In this document: piece after piece, positions 43,042 to 52,499 of the stretch
Numbering within the stretch: the first letter of the stretch is position 1
Layout of the letters: each line of letters starts with the position of its first letter
Assembly: GCA_020634335.1 (NCBI GenBank)
Contig: JACKBY010000006.1
Coordinates: 1-64,000, forward strand
Length of the DNA: 64,000 nt
Direction: 5' to 3'
Source of the DNA: Promineifilum sp.
Lineage (GTDB): Bacteria; Chloroflexota; Anaerolineae; Promineifilales; Promineifilaceae
Notes under the pieces: model-generated
The model's input: the letters and a program-made list of their open reading frames with translations, nothing else
Told to the model about the DNA's origin: nothing
The model's database searches: none
Position numbers and translations under genes: made by a program

Positions 43042-44037
43042 CTAGTTCCAATCGAGTTCGCTGCGCCGTTGCCAATAGTAAGCCGCGGGTTCGACAAGCC
43101 CTGCCAACCGGCTCTCCGTTTCGTTAGTCCAGGCAACGTCTTGGGCGCTGACGTTGGATAAGAGATGAACGCTCTGGGCCGCGCCGCTTAACACCACGTC
43201 GGCCCAAGGTTGGGCCAATGCGGCCGCCAGCGCCAATCCGTCGATCGTCGTGCCCGCTGCTTCGGCCTCGGTCGCCAGCAAGCGAAGCTGCTGGGCAAAG
43301 TGTGGGTCGTCGTTTCGATCCGTCAGGCGGCCGTTGGCTAATGCCTCCTTGATGATTACCCCCATGCCGGCGGAATGAGCCTCGCTCAGGGCGCCAGCCG
43401 CTTCTCTGGCGAGCAAGTTCCATGTCGCCTGCACAGATCTAAACAGGGGCTTGCCGTCAAAATTGAGCGCCAGCGCCTTGCGCAAGGTGGCGCTTTGATT
43501 CGGCCCACTCAGCGATAGCCCGATGATTAAGCCCGTTTCTCTCGTCCGGGCCAGCGCCGACAGGACTTGCTGATTATCCAGCACGCCGCTTTCCAACGTC
43601 GCCGAATGGATATGGTAGATGTTCAGGTAATCGCCCAGCAGGCGACGACTCTCGGCCAATTGCCGCTGGAAGACATCCAGGCTATGTTCCTTGATCTCAT
43701 GCTTTTCAGCTTCTACCTGCCAATCGGCGGTATAGGTGTAGCCCCACTTGGAGCCGACTACGACCTCCGCCGGGTCGATGTGGCGACTACTGAGCCACGT
43801 AGACAGGAAGATTTCGGCGCGCCCATAGGAGCGGGCTGCATCGAAATAGCGAATGCCACTTTTCCAAGCGGTATCCAACACAGCGTGGGCGTGCAATTCC
43901 ATCGCATCCACGTCATACATCCGTTCCAGGTCCTGGGCGTGGCCCAGGTTAATGTATCCTGGCCGTCCCAATGCTGCCAGCCCAAGTCCTATTTGGGTGA
44001 CCTGCAGCTGGGACGTGTCAAATTTCTTGCGGATCAT
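43042..44037 (-). CDS. Aldo/keto reductase
   Basis: 331 residues. The TIM-barrel family pattern is clear: QIGLGLAALG, GIRYFDAARSYGRAEIFLSTWL (with catalytic Asp and Tyr), VGSKWGYTY (Lys), IYHIHSA (His) and the C-terminal ALAQPWADVVLSGAAQ. It would reduce carbonyls with NAD(P)H. Substrate unknown. The start follows AGGGGGCAGGA. It is 3 nt from the convergent pentapeptide gene. Confidence 0.9.
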   Translation of the reverse strand: MIRKKFDTSQLQVTQIGLGLAALGRPGYINLGHAQDLERMYDVDAMELHAHAVLDTAWKSGIRYFDAARSYGRAEIFLSTWLSSRHIDPAEVVVGSKWGYTYTADWQVEAEKHEIKEHSLDVFQRQLAESRRLLGDYLNIYHIHSATLESGVLDNQQVLSALARTRETGLIIGLSLSGPNQSATLRKALALNFDGKPLFRSVQATWNLLAREAAGALSEAHSAGMGVIIKEALANGRLTDRNDDPHFAQQLRLLATEAEAAGTTIDGLALAAALAQPWADVVLSGAAQSVHLLSNVSAQDVAWTNETESRLAGLVEPAAYYWQRRSELDWN

Positions 44038-44104
44038 TCCTGCCCCCTATCGGCAAACATGATTGCGTGGCTGTCGGCGTCTGTGCTCAGCGGGATTCCA
44101 GCCC

Positions 44105-44695
44105 TTACCGGTCATGCTGTTGCACCCAATCACTTAACCTTTTTTCTAATAGGCCATAGCCGCTGAATCTTATCTCCAATGGAAGCTCCAGTATTTTGGC
44201 TATCTCGGCCGCCTTATCGCGTAATGCGAGGCTATCAGTCTGCATCATATACACGATGCGGCGATAGTTGTGAAAATAATCATTCTTGAGTTGCGGAAAG
44301 CGGTCTAGCCCCAATCCATGCCATATGGTGCCTTGAAATCCACGGACAAGAAAATCGGTTAGAAAGAAAGTCCCCGGTTCTTCGGCCATCAGTTCGTCAA
44401 ACCGAGCGCCGCCATACATCTCGTAACAATGCGGGCTTTCGAGGCGTTGCAAATCATAGCGATCCAGTAGTTCATCGAGCGAGCCGCGGGTCCCGCAATC
44501 GCCATAAACCACCAGAACGTGGGTGTATCGCTCTCGAATAGCCAGCAATTTGCGCTCGACGTCGGGCGCGATCTTTTCCGGGCGCATATGGTCGATGGCG
44601 GGAATCCCGTAAACGTCGATTTCCCAATCGTTTTGTCGGATGATGGCCAGGACTTCACGGGCTAATGCACCACAAATGATGAAGGCTAATGACAT
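44105..44695 (-). CDS. DUF1638 family protein
   Basis: 196 residues. Matches the DUF1638 pattern: an N-terminal FIICGALAREV strand-turn, a DCGTRGSLDELL segment, and the PHCYEMYGG cysteine-containing motif. Several members occur in Chloroflexota, methanogens and anaerobes near corrinoid or methyltransferase genes, but none is adjacent here. The function is unproven. The ATG at 44695 follows AGGTGG; an in-frame GTG at 44707 is less likely. It follows the DinB-like gene by 12 nt, same strand. Confidence 0.82.
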   Translation of the reverse strand: MSLAFIICGALAREVLAIIRQNDWEIDVYGIPAIDHMRPEKIAPDVERKLLAIRERYTHVLVVYGDCGTRGSLDELLDRYDLQRLESPHCYEMYGGARFDELMAEEPGTFFLTDFLVRGFQGTIWHGLGLDRFPQLKNDYFHNYRRIVYMMQTDSLALRDKAAEIAKILELPLEIRFSGYGLLEKRLSDWVQQHDR

Positions 44696-44707
44696 ACGCG
44701 CTGCCAC

Positions 44708-45196
44708 CTACTGAGAAAAACCACTGTTGTTATGAACGACGCGCCGGAAATGAATCGCTTCGACTAAACGACCGGTTTGCTCGATATCGTGCTCCACGAG
44801 GCGCTGCATTAAAAAGCGAAGCGATATGCGGCCGTGTGGCTCCAGATGTGCGGCTCTCTGCCAATCACCGGGTCCAATCGCTTGCAACGTCTGTAAAGTT
44901 TGGCCCCGCGCTTGTTGAAAGTCTCGGCCGAGCTGTCCGATGGGTATATGACTCTCCTGTGAGCTGTTGGCTTGAAATCCGGGAAGCGAATCAGATATGT
45001 CCCTCTCAAGAATACGGCTAATATGATCCTGATAGATTTTCTCGGTGGTAATTAGATGGGCGATGATGTGCCAGGGGGATGGTGTGTCCCCATCGGCTAC
45101 CCAATCCCAGCCCGCGCCCTCCAGCGGCCGGATCAGCCGGCTGATGTCGTTCGGCGTAGATGCCAGGGCTTCGAGCAAAACAGTTCGTCGCGTCAT
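44708..45196 (-). CDS. DinB-like metal-binding four-helix protein
   Basis: 162 residues. Four-helix bundle with the DinB/YfiT-like histidines: WHIIAHLITTE near residue 45 and EHDIEQTGRLVEA near residue 140. Such proteins bind a divalent metal; some act as thiol-S-transferases. The substrate is unknown. The start at 45196 is chosen because it gives the family N-terminus (RRTVLLEALASTPNDI); a longer frame to 45295 would cover a likely -10 element (TATAAT at 45281-45276, minus). Confidence 0.72.
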   Translation of the reverse strand: MTRRTVLLEALASTPNDISRLIRPLEGAGWDWVADGDTPSPWHIIAHLITTEKIYQDHISRILERDISDSLPGFQANSSQESHIPIGQLGRDFQQARGQTLQTLQAIGPGDWQRAAHLEPHGRISLRFLMQRLVEHDIEQTGRLVEAIHFRRVVHNNSGFSQ

Positions 45197-45583
45197 CGTT
45201 TGTACTTTGCCGGTAGTGGATGCCGGCTGCAACTTCCTTCCTTTCAGTTTAGGCCAAGCGCCGGCGTGTGAAGGCATTATAACTATGCCGGGCACAGGTC
45301 ACAACTCGTCCCGGATGATTTAGTGAGGCCGCAAGTTTATTTCATGGGCCTCGATGGGTCACTTTTCAGGCTATTGACTTGGGGACTTTTATTACAGATT
45401 ATTACACAAGTGTTCGAAATATTTGCCAACCCTTTCGATAATGCCCTTAATGTTGCTAGAATTCTTCCGGTCGGATTGTTAGGCGCTTCCTCTTCAGTGA
45501 TGGATCTGCCCGCGACAGTATTTTAGCTGCGAGGCATTGAGCGCGATGATCCAATTGTTTAGGTTTAGTATCTGGAGGTATTG
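45197..45583. other. Intergenic region between divergent genes
   Basis: No convincing gene. On the minus strand TATAAT (45281-45276) may serve the DinB-like gene. On the plus strand TTGACT-N17-GATTAT (45374-45402) may serve the transporter operon, whose first gene has GGAGG before its ATG. A hydrophobic 67-codon frame at 45323-45526 lacks a ribosome site and is not called. Confidence 0.45.
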
Positions 45584-47245
45584 ATGATTCTGTTAGGAAC
45601 GAATTTCCGATTGCACAATAAACGATTGGCAGCAGCTTTGTTGGTGGCGTTGATGATTGCCTTGGCTGCTTGTGGGGGAGGAGCGGCCACGGAACCGCCG
45701 ACGTCAGACGAGACTCCATCCTCAACGCAGGATGGCGCTACGGAGGAACCATCCGCCCCGCAGGAAAACCCAGCCCAAGAAGAATCGACAGAAGCGAATA
45801 CGGGATCAGATCAGGAGCGAGCCGGCACGCTGCGCGTGGCGATGCAACCAATCGTTAACATCGATCCTATAGCTATTTCGTCCGACAGCGAAGTACTCGT
45901 CGCCAATCACGTCTATGATTATCTGGTTGACATTGATCATCTCTCCAATCCTGTTCCAAGGCTGGCGACGGGGTGGAATATTAGTGAAGATGGTCTGACC
46001 TACACGCTACCGCTGGCCGAGGGAGTCACCTGGCACGACGGCAGCCCTTTTAGCGCTGAGGACGTGGTCTGGACGTTTGATCGCTTGCGCACGACCGAGG
46101 GGACGCCCACGTTCGATCTGTACGCCAACATCGCCAATGTGGAGGCAACGGGCGATTTAGAAGTGACCTTTACCCTGACCAATCCCAATCCGTTTTTCCT
46201 CTACGACTTGAGCGATAATCACGCACTCATCCTGAAAGCGGGAACTACGGATGCCGACAGCAATTTTAATGGGACCGGCCCCTTTGTCGTCACAAACTAT
46301 AGTCCTGAAGATCGCATCGAAATGGTCGCCAATGAGAACTATTTTGTTCCCGACCAGCCAAGCCTCGCGGGTTTGGACATCATATTCTTTAATGACGACA
46401 CGGCGGCTATCGAAGCGCTGCGCGGCGGTCAGATCGACCTGGCGATGCGGATGTCGACGGCCCTGTTCGAAAGCCTGAAAGAAGAACCGGGCATCATCAC
46501 AAGCGACGTTCCTACGAACGGCTTCGACCTCATTCGATTGCGCTCGGATCGCGCCCCAGGCGACGATCCCCGGGTGATGCAGGCTTTGAAGCTGGCGACG
46601 GATCGGGAGGCGATACTCAACGTTGTGCAGCAAGGATATGGCGCTCTCGGCAATGACAGCCCCATTGGTCCCCTCTACGATGCCTATCATGACGAGACGG
46701 TTATGCCGCCGGCCCGTGACATCGAGGCGGCCCGTGCGCTACTGGCCGAGGCCGGCTATGAGGACGGCTTGCAGCTCACTCTCCACACTCCGGATACCGG
46801 CAATCGGCCCGACCTGGCGGCTGTGTTGAAAGAGCAGTGGTCGGAAATTGGCGTTGACGTCGAAATTAGCGTGGAGCCGGAAAGCGTCTACTATGGCGAT
46901 GACGGTTGGCTGGAGGTCGATCTGGGAATTACCGGCTGGGGATCGCGACCCTATCCACAATTTTACCTGGATGTGATGCTAGTCAGCGACGCCATCTGGA
47001 ACGAGTCCCACTTTTCCGACGCCGAATTCGACGCGCTGGCGGCCACGGCGGGGACCACGCTGGATGAAGCAGAACGCATTCAAGCGTACTCCGATATCCA
47101 GCGGCTGCTTGCCGACCGCGGGCCGATCATTATTCCTTACTACTTTGCCCAGTTTGGAGCCATCAGCGACCAATTTGAGGGCTTAAACCTCAAGGCATTT
47201 GCCGGACGCACCGATTTCCGAACCATACGTTACTTGGGTAACTAG
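45584..47245 (+). CDS. Family-5 solute-binding lipoprotein
   Basis: 553 residues in the normal SBP_bac_5 order. Lipoprotein signal with LAAC at about residue 27, an acidic/Pro-rich linker, then GTLRVAMQPIVNIDPIAIS, YDYLVDIDHLSNPVPRLATGW, LPLAEGVTWHDGSPFSAEDVVWTF, GTGPFVVTNY and AARALLAEAGYEDGLQ. It binds a peptide, sugar or similar ligand and feeds the permeases encoded downstream. GGAGG decides the ATG at 45584 rather than the TTG 3 nt earlier. A perfect hairpin follows the gene. Confidence 0.92.
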   Translation: MILLGTNFRLHNKRLAAALLVALMIALAACGGGAATEPPTSDETPSSTQDGATEEPSAPQENPAQEESTEANTGSDQERAGTLRVAMQPIVNIDPIAISSDSEVLVANHVYDYLVDIDHLSNPVPRLATGWNISEDGLTYTLPLAEGVTWHDGSPFSAEDVVWTFDRLRTTEGTPTFDLYANIANVEATGDLEVTFTLTNPNPFFLYDLSDNHALILKAGTTDADSNFNGTGPFVVTNYSPEDRIEMVANENYFVPDQPSLAGLDIIFFNDDTAAIEALRGGQIDLAMRMSTALFESLKEEPGIITSDVPTNGFDLIRLRSDRAPGDDPRVMQALKLATDREAILNVVQQGYGALGNDSPIGPLYDAYHDETVMPPARDIEAARALLAEAGYEDGLQLTLHTPDTGNRPDLAAVLKEQWSEIGVDVEISVEPESVYYGDDGWLEVDLGITGWGSRPYPQFYLDVMLVSDAIWNESHFSDAEFDALAATAGTTLDEAERIQAYSDIQRLLADRGPIIIPYYFAQFGAISDQFEGLNLKAFAGRTDFRTIRYLGN

Positions 47246-47252
47246 GGAAGTT

Positions 47253-47286
47253 GAAGGTGCAGCAGCCATCGTACTGCTGCACCTTC
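47253..47286 (+). other. Perfect 13-bp hairpin between binding-protein and permease genes
   Basis: Arms 47253-47265 and 47274-47286 are fully complementary, loop 8 nt, with no U-run after it. It is placed like the hairpin at 14453-14489 in the other family-5 operon, and is probably an mRNA 3'-protecting or attenuating element. Confidence 0.7.
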
Positions 47287-47333
47287 TCATCATGACCTCA
47301 CGGTCAAGTTCGCCTTCGCAGCCGGAATAATCC

Positions 47334-48167
47334 ATGCGCCTACACGGACTTTTAGCGGGCTTGCGTCGTCTGTTTGCCAGCCGCACCACAGCGTTGGGGA
47401 CGACGATTGTTCTGCTATTTATTTTGGTCGCCATCTTTGCCCCAATACTGGCTCCCTACGAATACAACCAGCAAATTTACAGTGATGCCCGCCAGCCGCC
47501 ATCCTCAACCCACTGGTTCGGCACTGATCATTTGGGTCGGGATGTATTTAGCCGTGTCCTGCTGGGTGCGGGGGATATCTTCACGTTGGCTGGTGTTGGA
47601 ACGCTGCTGGCAGTCATCACCGGCATGGCCTTCGGCCTTTTAAGCGGATATTGGGGCGATCTGTTTGACGAGATTTTGATGCGACTATTCGATGGTCTGT
47701 TAGCCATTCCCGCGCTCCTCCTGTCCCTTCTCCTTTTGGGCACACTGGGACCGTCTCGCAATAGCATCCTGATCGTTATTCTCGTCGTGTATACACCGAT
47801 TGTGGCGCGGGTTGTTCGCAGCGCTGTCTTGTCAGTGAAAAACAAGAGCTTTGTTGAGGCGGCCCGTCTGCAGGGGGAATCGCTGGGCCGCATTCTGTTC
47901 CGCGAGATACTACCCTCGGTTATGCCCACCCTGGCCGTTGAAGCAGCGTTGCGGTTTTCTTATGCGATCTTTCTGGTCGCCTCGCTCGGTTTTTTGGGCG
48001 TGGGCGTCCAGCCGCCCAGCCCCAACTGGGGCTTGATGGTCAACGAGGCTCGTCCCTACGTGAGCCAGTTACCGTGGGCGATGTACTTTCCGGCGGCCGC
48101 CATTGCCGTCGTTGTTATCGGTGTCAACCTCATGGCCGACGGGGTTAAACGAGTTTTGCGCGCCTGA
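47334..48167 (+). CDS. Family-5 ABC transporter permease, DppC/OppC type
   Basis: 277 residues, close to DppC length. OppC_N segment at the N-terminus, five to six spans, and the EAA loop EAARLQGESLGRILFREILPSVMPT. SSTHWFGTDHLGRDVFSRVLLGA is the typical DppC opening motif. It is followed by fused ATPases and then the DppB-type permease, a less common gene order. Confidence 0.93.
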   Translation: MRLHGLLAGLRRLFASRTTALGTTIVLLFILVAIFAPILAPYEYNQQIYSDARQPPSSTHWFGTDHLGRDVFSRVLLGAGDIFTLAGVGTLLAVITGMAFGLLSGYWGDLFDEILMRLFDGLLAIPALLLSLLLLGTLGPSRNSILIVILVVYTPIVARVVRSAVLSVKNKSFVEAARLQGESLGRILFREILPSVMPTLAVEAALRFSYAIFLVASLGFLGVGVQPPSPNWGLMVNEARPYVSQLPWAMYFPAAAIAVVVIGVNLMADGVKRVLRA

Positions 48168-48195
48168 AAAGCGTGACCTCAGTGCAAAAAATTCG

Positions 48196-50256
48196 ATGCT
48201 TAAGATCAATGACCTTTCCATCGCCTATCGGCACAAGGACGCACTTTTGCCCGCCGTGCGCGATTTCTCGCTGGAGATCGCTGTCGGTCAAACCTATGGC
48301 CTGGTAGGTGAGAGCGGTTCCGGCAAATCGACTGTGGCGATGGCCATTATGGGCTATCTGGGGCAGGGTGGGCAAGTCATCAGTGGCAATATTGAATTTG
48401 ACGGGCGCGATTTATTGACCTTATCCGCGAGTGAAATCGGGCAAATATGGGGCCGTGACATCACTCTGGTTCCTCAGGATCCTCTCTCATCGCTTAACCC
48501 CTCGATACGTATTGGTGAGCAAATAGCCGAAGGTATTCGCCACCATCTAAAACTGTCGACCGCAGAAGCCCAGGACAGGACTTTGTCTCTTCTGACCCAT
48601 GTGCGGGTGCCAGATCCTCGGCGCGTGGCCCACAGCTACCCCCACGAAATCAGCGGTGGTATGCAGCAGCGTGTTCTCATTGCCATGGCCTTGAGCGCCG
48701 AGCCGAAACTGATCATCCTGGATGAGCCAACTACCAGCCTGGACGTGACGACCCAAGCGGCCGTGCTGGATTTGTTGCGCGATCTGGTCAGCGAGCAGCA
48801 CACTGCTGTTCTATATATCACCCATAACCTGGGTGTCGTCGCCGGTTTATGTGACAAGGTGGCCGTGCTTTATGCTGGAGAACTGGTCGAAGACGCGCCG
48901 ACCGGTTCCTTATTTCGACGACCTTTGCAGCCGTATGCGCAGGGATTACTAGACAGTGTACCTCGGCTGGGTCAGAACAAGGCTGGCGTGCGCCTGACGG
49001 CAATACCCGGGCAGATTCCTTCATTGACCGAAAGGGGGACGGGGTGTGTGTTTGCGCCGCGGTGTGTGCTGGCCCTGGAGTATTGCTTTGATAAAAGGCC
49101 GATCTTGGACATGGCCGATCAACAGCACTTGGTTCGCTGCCACCGTTGGCCGGAGATCGCTGCCGGCGAAATATCCGCGCGCAATCAATCCGGCGCGACC
49201 ACTGCGGGCATGGTCGGCACAAGCAATGAGACAATTCTCGACGTCAGTAATGTCAAAGTCGAATTCCCCATCAATCGCTCGTTGATCGATTTTGTGGCCG
49301 CGCGGCCGCAAGAAAGCGTCAAAGCGGTGGACGGGATAAGCGTATCGATTCGCAAAGGTCACACGCTCGGGTTGGTCGGCGAAAGCGGCAGTGGGAAGAC
49401 GACTCTGGCGCGGGCAATTGTAGGCCTGGTCGAGCGGACCGGGGGGGAAATTGAGTTGCTGGGCGAGGTGTTGCCCGCGAAACTGTCACAGCGCGACCTG
49501 GAGACCTTGCGAGGATTGCAGTACGTCTTTCAGAATCCCGATGAGGCACTCAATCCTTATTTGACGGTAGGTGAAACGCTGCAGCGACCTTTCATCACGC
49601 TGATGGGCCAGACGCGCGCGGAAGCCCGGGTCAACGCGACGAAACTGCTGGGAGCGGTGCGTTTACCGGCCGATTACATGGAGCGCATGCCGCGACAGCT
49701 CAGCGGCGGCGAGAAGCAGCGCGTGGCAATCGTGCGTGGGTTTGCCACAAATCCCGCGCTGTTGCTGGCCGATGAGCCTGTGTCTTCGCTGGACGTGTCG
49801 GTGCAAGCATCGATTTTGCAGCTAATGGAGGAACTCCAGAAAACCCACGAGGGCACGATGCTGTTTATATCCCATGACTTGGCCGTGGTCGGTTATCTGG
49901 CCGACAGAATTGCCGTGCTTTACGCGGGCCAACTCATGGAACTGGCCGATGCCGCTGATCTGTTCGAGCCGCCTTATCATCCTTATACCGAAGCGCTTCT
50001 TTCCGCCATTCCACTCATCGATCCAGACGCCAAACACCGGGAGCTCCGGTTGACCGGTGAGGTACCCAGCCAGATAAATGTGCCAACCGGCTGCCCATTC
50101 CATCCCCGCTGCCCGCGTTATCTGGGGGATATTTGTCGTGATGTCGTTCCTCCCTGGCAGGAGACCCCTCAGGGCGCCAGGATATTTTGTCACATACCAC
50201 CGGCCGATTTGATCGCGCAGCAGGGCAGGTTGATCGCTACTGAGGCAGTATCGTAA
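48196..50256 (+). CDS. Fused dipeptide-type ABC ATPases (DppD-DppF in one chain)
   Basis: 686 residues with two complete ABC domains. First (about 1-320): Walker A GESGSGKST, signature ISGGMQQRVLIAMALS, Walker B LIILDEPTTSLDV, and a cysteine-containing oligo_HPY tail. Second (about 345-686): GESGSGKTT, LSGGEKQRVAIVRGFA, LLLADEPVSSLDV, and a tail with CPFHPRCPRY. This joins the DppD and DppF roles that are usually separate. It energises the neighbouring permeases. The ATG at 48196 gives the correct N-terminus; the stop overlaps the next start (TAATG). Confidence 0.94.
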   Translation: MLKINDLSIAYRHKDALLPAVRDFSLEIAVGQTYGLVGESGSGKSTVAMAIMGYLGQGGQVISGNIEFDGRDLLTLSASEIGQIWGRDITLVPQDPLSSLNPSIRIGEQIAEGIRHHLKLSTAEAQDRTLSLLTHVRVPDPRRVAHSYPHEISGGMQQRVLIAMALSAEPKLIILDEPTTSLDVTTQAAVLDLLRDLVSEQHTAVLYITHNLGVVAGLCDKVAVLYAGELVEDAPTGSLFRRPLQPYAQGLLDSVPRLGQNKAGVRLTAIPGQIPSLTERGTGCVFAPRCVLALEYCFDKRPILDMADQQHLVRCHRWPEIAAGEISARNQSGATTAGMVGTSNETILDVSNVKVEFPINRSLIDFVAARPQESVKAVDGISVSIRKGHTLGLVGESGSGKTTLARAIVGLVERTGGEIELLGEVLPAKLSQRDLETLRGLQYVFQNPDEALNPYLTVGETLQRPFITLMGQTRAEARVNATKLLGAVRLPADYMERMPRQLSGGEKQRVAIVRGFATNPALLLADEPVSSLDVSVQASILQLMEELQKTHEGTMLFISHDLAVVGYLADRIAVLYAGQLMELADAADLFEPPYHPYTEALLSAIPLIDPDAKHRELRLTGEVPSQINVPTGCPFHPRCPRYLGDICRDVVPPWQETPQGARIFCHIPPADLIAQQGRLIATEAVS

Positions 50257-51200
50257 TGGCAAGATATATCGCGCGGCGAGTCGGCTTTTTGGCGCTGACC
50301 ATCGTGATTACCTCTTTGGTAATATTTATCGTAACACAGTTGCTGCCCGGTGACGTTGCCCGGGTGGTGTTGGGACGGGAAGCCGGGGAGGAGGCGCTGG
50401 CCGCTTTTAGAGAGGCCAATGGGTTGAATGATCCCTTACCGGTACAGTATATCCGCTGGCTGGGCAATTTTGTCATCGGAAATTGGGGCACGTCGCTCAG
50501 CACTCGCTCGGACATTTTACCTGTGGTTACGGAGAGACTGAGCAACTCGCTTCTTTTGACCGCCATGACGATGATCATTGCGGTGCCTTTAGCAGTTCTC
50601 CTGGGCGTTGTAGCTGGTCTGAATGAGGATAAATTGGCGGACAACGCCATCAGCATCGGTTCCTTGGCGGTCGTGGGCTTGCCGGAGTTCGTCACTGGCT
50701 TGATCCTGATTCAGCTCTTGTCACGCTGGCTGGGATGGTTGCCGGCCAATTCTTCTATCACGGCCGACATGCCTTTTCGCGAGAAGTTACCGATGTTGAT
50801 TTTGCCCGCTCTCACGGCGACGCTGGTGCTGTTGGCATATATCATCCGTCTCACTAGGGCGGGTGTCGTCGAGGAAATGAAAAGACCTTACGTCCGAACA
50901 GCTACACTAAAGGGCTTGCCTCGTCGCACAGTCATCATCAAGCATGTATTGCGCAACGCCTTGCTGCCGACGATCACCGTAATCGCCATCAGCTTTGGTT
51001 GGTTGATTAGCGGTCTGATCGTCATTGAAAACGTGTTCAACTATCCTGGCCTGGGCCGCCTGCTCGTTTTTGCGATTGATCGCCGTGACTTGCCGCTTGT
51101 TCAAGCAGTTGCCATGGTGACTGTGGTAGGCTTTGCCCTGGCTAACCTGGCCGCCGACCTCATGTATGCTGCTCTGAATCCGCGCATCCGTCTCGGCTGA
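50256..51200 (+). CDS. Family-5 ABC transporter permease, DppB/OppB type
   Basis: 314 residues with six spans. DppB features: ARYIARRVGFLALTI at the N-terminus, a region with GLNDPLPVQYIRWLGNFV, the EAA loop YVRTATLKGLPRRTVIIKHVLRNA and a C-terminal DLMYAALNPRIRLG. It completes the transporter (binding protein, two permeases, two ATPase domains). The start overlaps the ATPase stop by 1 nt. Confidence 0.94.
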   Translation: MARYIARRVGFLALTIVITSLVIFIVTQLLPGDVARVVLGREAGEEALAAFREANGLNDPLPVQYIRWLGNFVIGNWGTSLSTRSDILPVVTERLSNSLLLTAMTMIIAVPLAVLLGVVAGLNEDKLADNAISIGSLAVVGLPEFVTGLILIQLLSRWLGWLPANSSITADMPFREKLPMLILPALTATLVLLAYIIRLTRAGVVEEMKRPYVRTATLKGLPRRTVIIKHVLRNALLPTITVIAISFGWLISGLIVIENVFNYPGLGRLLVFAIDRRDLPLVQAVAMVTVVGFALANLAADLMYAALNPRIRLG

Positions 51201-51274
51201 CCTGTGTAAAAATTCGTGTAGTAATAGTTACACTCAACTCGTACCACTCAATAGGCAGCAGGGAAGAGTGGAGA

Positions 51275-52438
51275 CTATACGTCGAGTAAATCAAGCAAGC
51301 TCTTATCGGCCGCTCCGTTCTCCTGTGCATCGTGCAGGGCTTCTGTGGGCGTAACGTCGAGATTATCCAGCCATTCAGTCACCACTTGGACGCCTAGAAC
51401 AGGTGCATAGATGTTACGTGTGGTCGTCACGTCGGCGTGCCCCAAAAATTCTTGCACCACTTCCAGAGGCATTCCCGCCCGCAGAAGTTGCGTCGCCCGA
51501 TAGTGCCGAAAGTCATGGGCCGACAAGCTGGTGTGTAAATTATTAGCCCTGACGGCGCGCTTAACGACCTTGTGGACGGTGGTGATGCTCAGGCGTGCGC
51601 TGGTTGAATTGCGGCTGTGGGATACGAACAGCGCCGGATTCGAGTCTTTTCTTTCTGCCAGATAGGCAGTTACCGCATCCCGCGCGTAGCTGCGAATATG
51701 GAGGGTCCGGCCCTTGTTGCCTTTGCCCACAATGGTGGCGTAGGCTGCGCGGCCGTTGCCCACGTTGGCTCGATTCAGGGAGACCACCTCGGAAATTCGC
51801 GCGGCGGTGGAGTAGAGCATTTTGACGATTGCCCGATCACGCAGCAACGACAGGCGTCGATTGTACGCGTCGTTCTCTGGGGGTAGGGGCAGGGCATCAT
51901 AGTAGTCGATTATCCTGGGAATGGCCTGCCGCGCCAGATCAAGATCGATCACGATCTCGGCCTGATTACGCTCGATTTGCCGCCGGGCCATTTGGCGTTG
52001 CAACTTTCCCAATTGGACCGTTTCGGGGAGTTTGTCGTAGCCGTCAAGGAAATTGAGATAGCCGACGACCGCGGCCATGTAGGTGGTAACTGTTGAGCGT
52101 GCCCGGTTGGCAACCAACCAGTTGCGATAATCCAGTACCGTGTCCGTCATCAGACTGCTGGGGCTAAGGGGCCAGGCGTCGGATTTGGAGTAACCCGCTT
52201 TGCGATAATGCTGCAACCAATCAGCGAATAGACGCAGCCCGCTACGATAGGTCGATTCAGTCTTCAGGCTCTGTGCGCCGGCTTCGCGCAAAAATGCATC
52301 TTCATCTAGCCAGGTCAGGCCGTCCGGCAACGGTCTATCGGATATGGGTAAACGGGTGTCTTTTGATCTCATGATGGTCCAAGGTAGTTGGGGTTCAGGC
52401 TCTCCGGGAGCACGGGCCAATCCGCTCCAAATACTCAT
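51275..52438 (-). CDS. Tyrosine recombinase (XerC/D-like integrase)
   Basis: About 387 residues. An N-terminal SAM-like core-binding domain (about 40-150) and a C-terminal catalytic domain with the conserved residues: Arg in TAARISEV, Lys in VGKGNKGRT, His-x-x-Arg in HDFRHYRATQLL, His in LGHADVTTTRNIY with the nucleophile Tyr just after. No attL/attR repeats or phage genes are seen nearby, so this may be a chromosomal recombinase or a remnant of an element. The start may be at 52438 or an ATG at 52372. Confidence 0.87.
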   Translation of the reverse strand: MSIWSGLARAPGEPEPQLPWTIMRSKDTRLPISDRPLPDGLTWLDEDAFLREAGAQSLKTESTYRSGLRLFADWLQHYRKAGYSKSDAWPLSPSSLMTDTVLDYRNWLVANRARSTVTTYMAAVVGYLNFLDGYDKLPETVQLGKLQRQMARRQIERNQAEIVIDLDLARQAIPRIIDYYDALPLPPENDAYNRRLSLLRDRAIVKMLYSTAARISEVVSLNRANVGNGRAAYATIVGKGNKGRTLHIRSYARDAVTAYLAERKDSNPALFVSHSRNSTSARLSITTVHKVVKRAVRANNLHTSLSAHDFRHYRATQLLRAGMPLEVVQEFLGHADVTTTRNIYAPVLGVQVVTEWLDNLDVTPTEALHDAQENGAADKSLLDLLDV

Positions 52439-52469
52439 AGTTAAATTAACATACATTATTATTATCATG

Positions 52470-52499
52470 ATGATAGCATGACCATCTGGTCAGTGTCAA
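52470..52499 (-). promoter_or_regulatory. Integrase promoter with operator in the spacer
   Basis: On the minus strand TTGACA (52499-52494), an 18-nt spacer and TATCAT (52475-52470). The inverted repeat TGACCA-TC-TGGTCA (52479-52492) lies wholly in the spacer, the usual place for a repressor site. Confidence 0.6.

Noticed and set aside
45323..45526. 67-codon hydrophobic frame starting with GTG
   Set aside because: No ribosome site, no recognised family, and it overlaps a probable promoter of the transporter operon.
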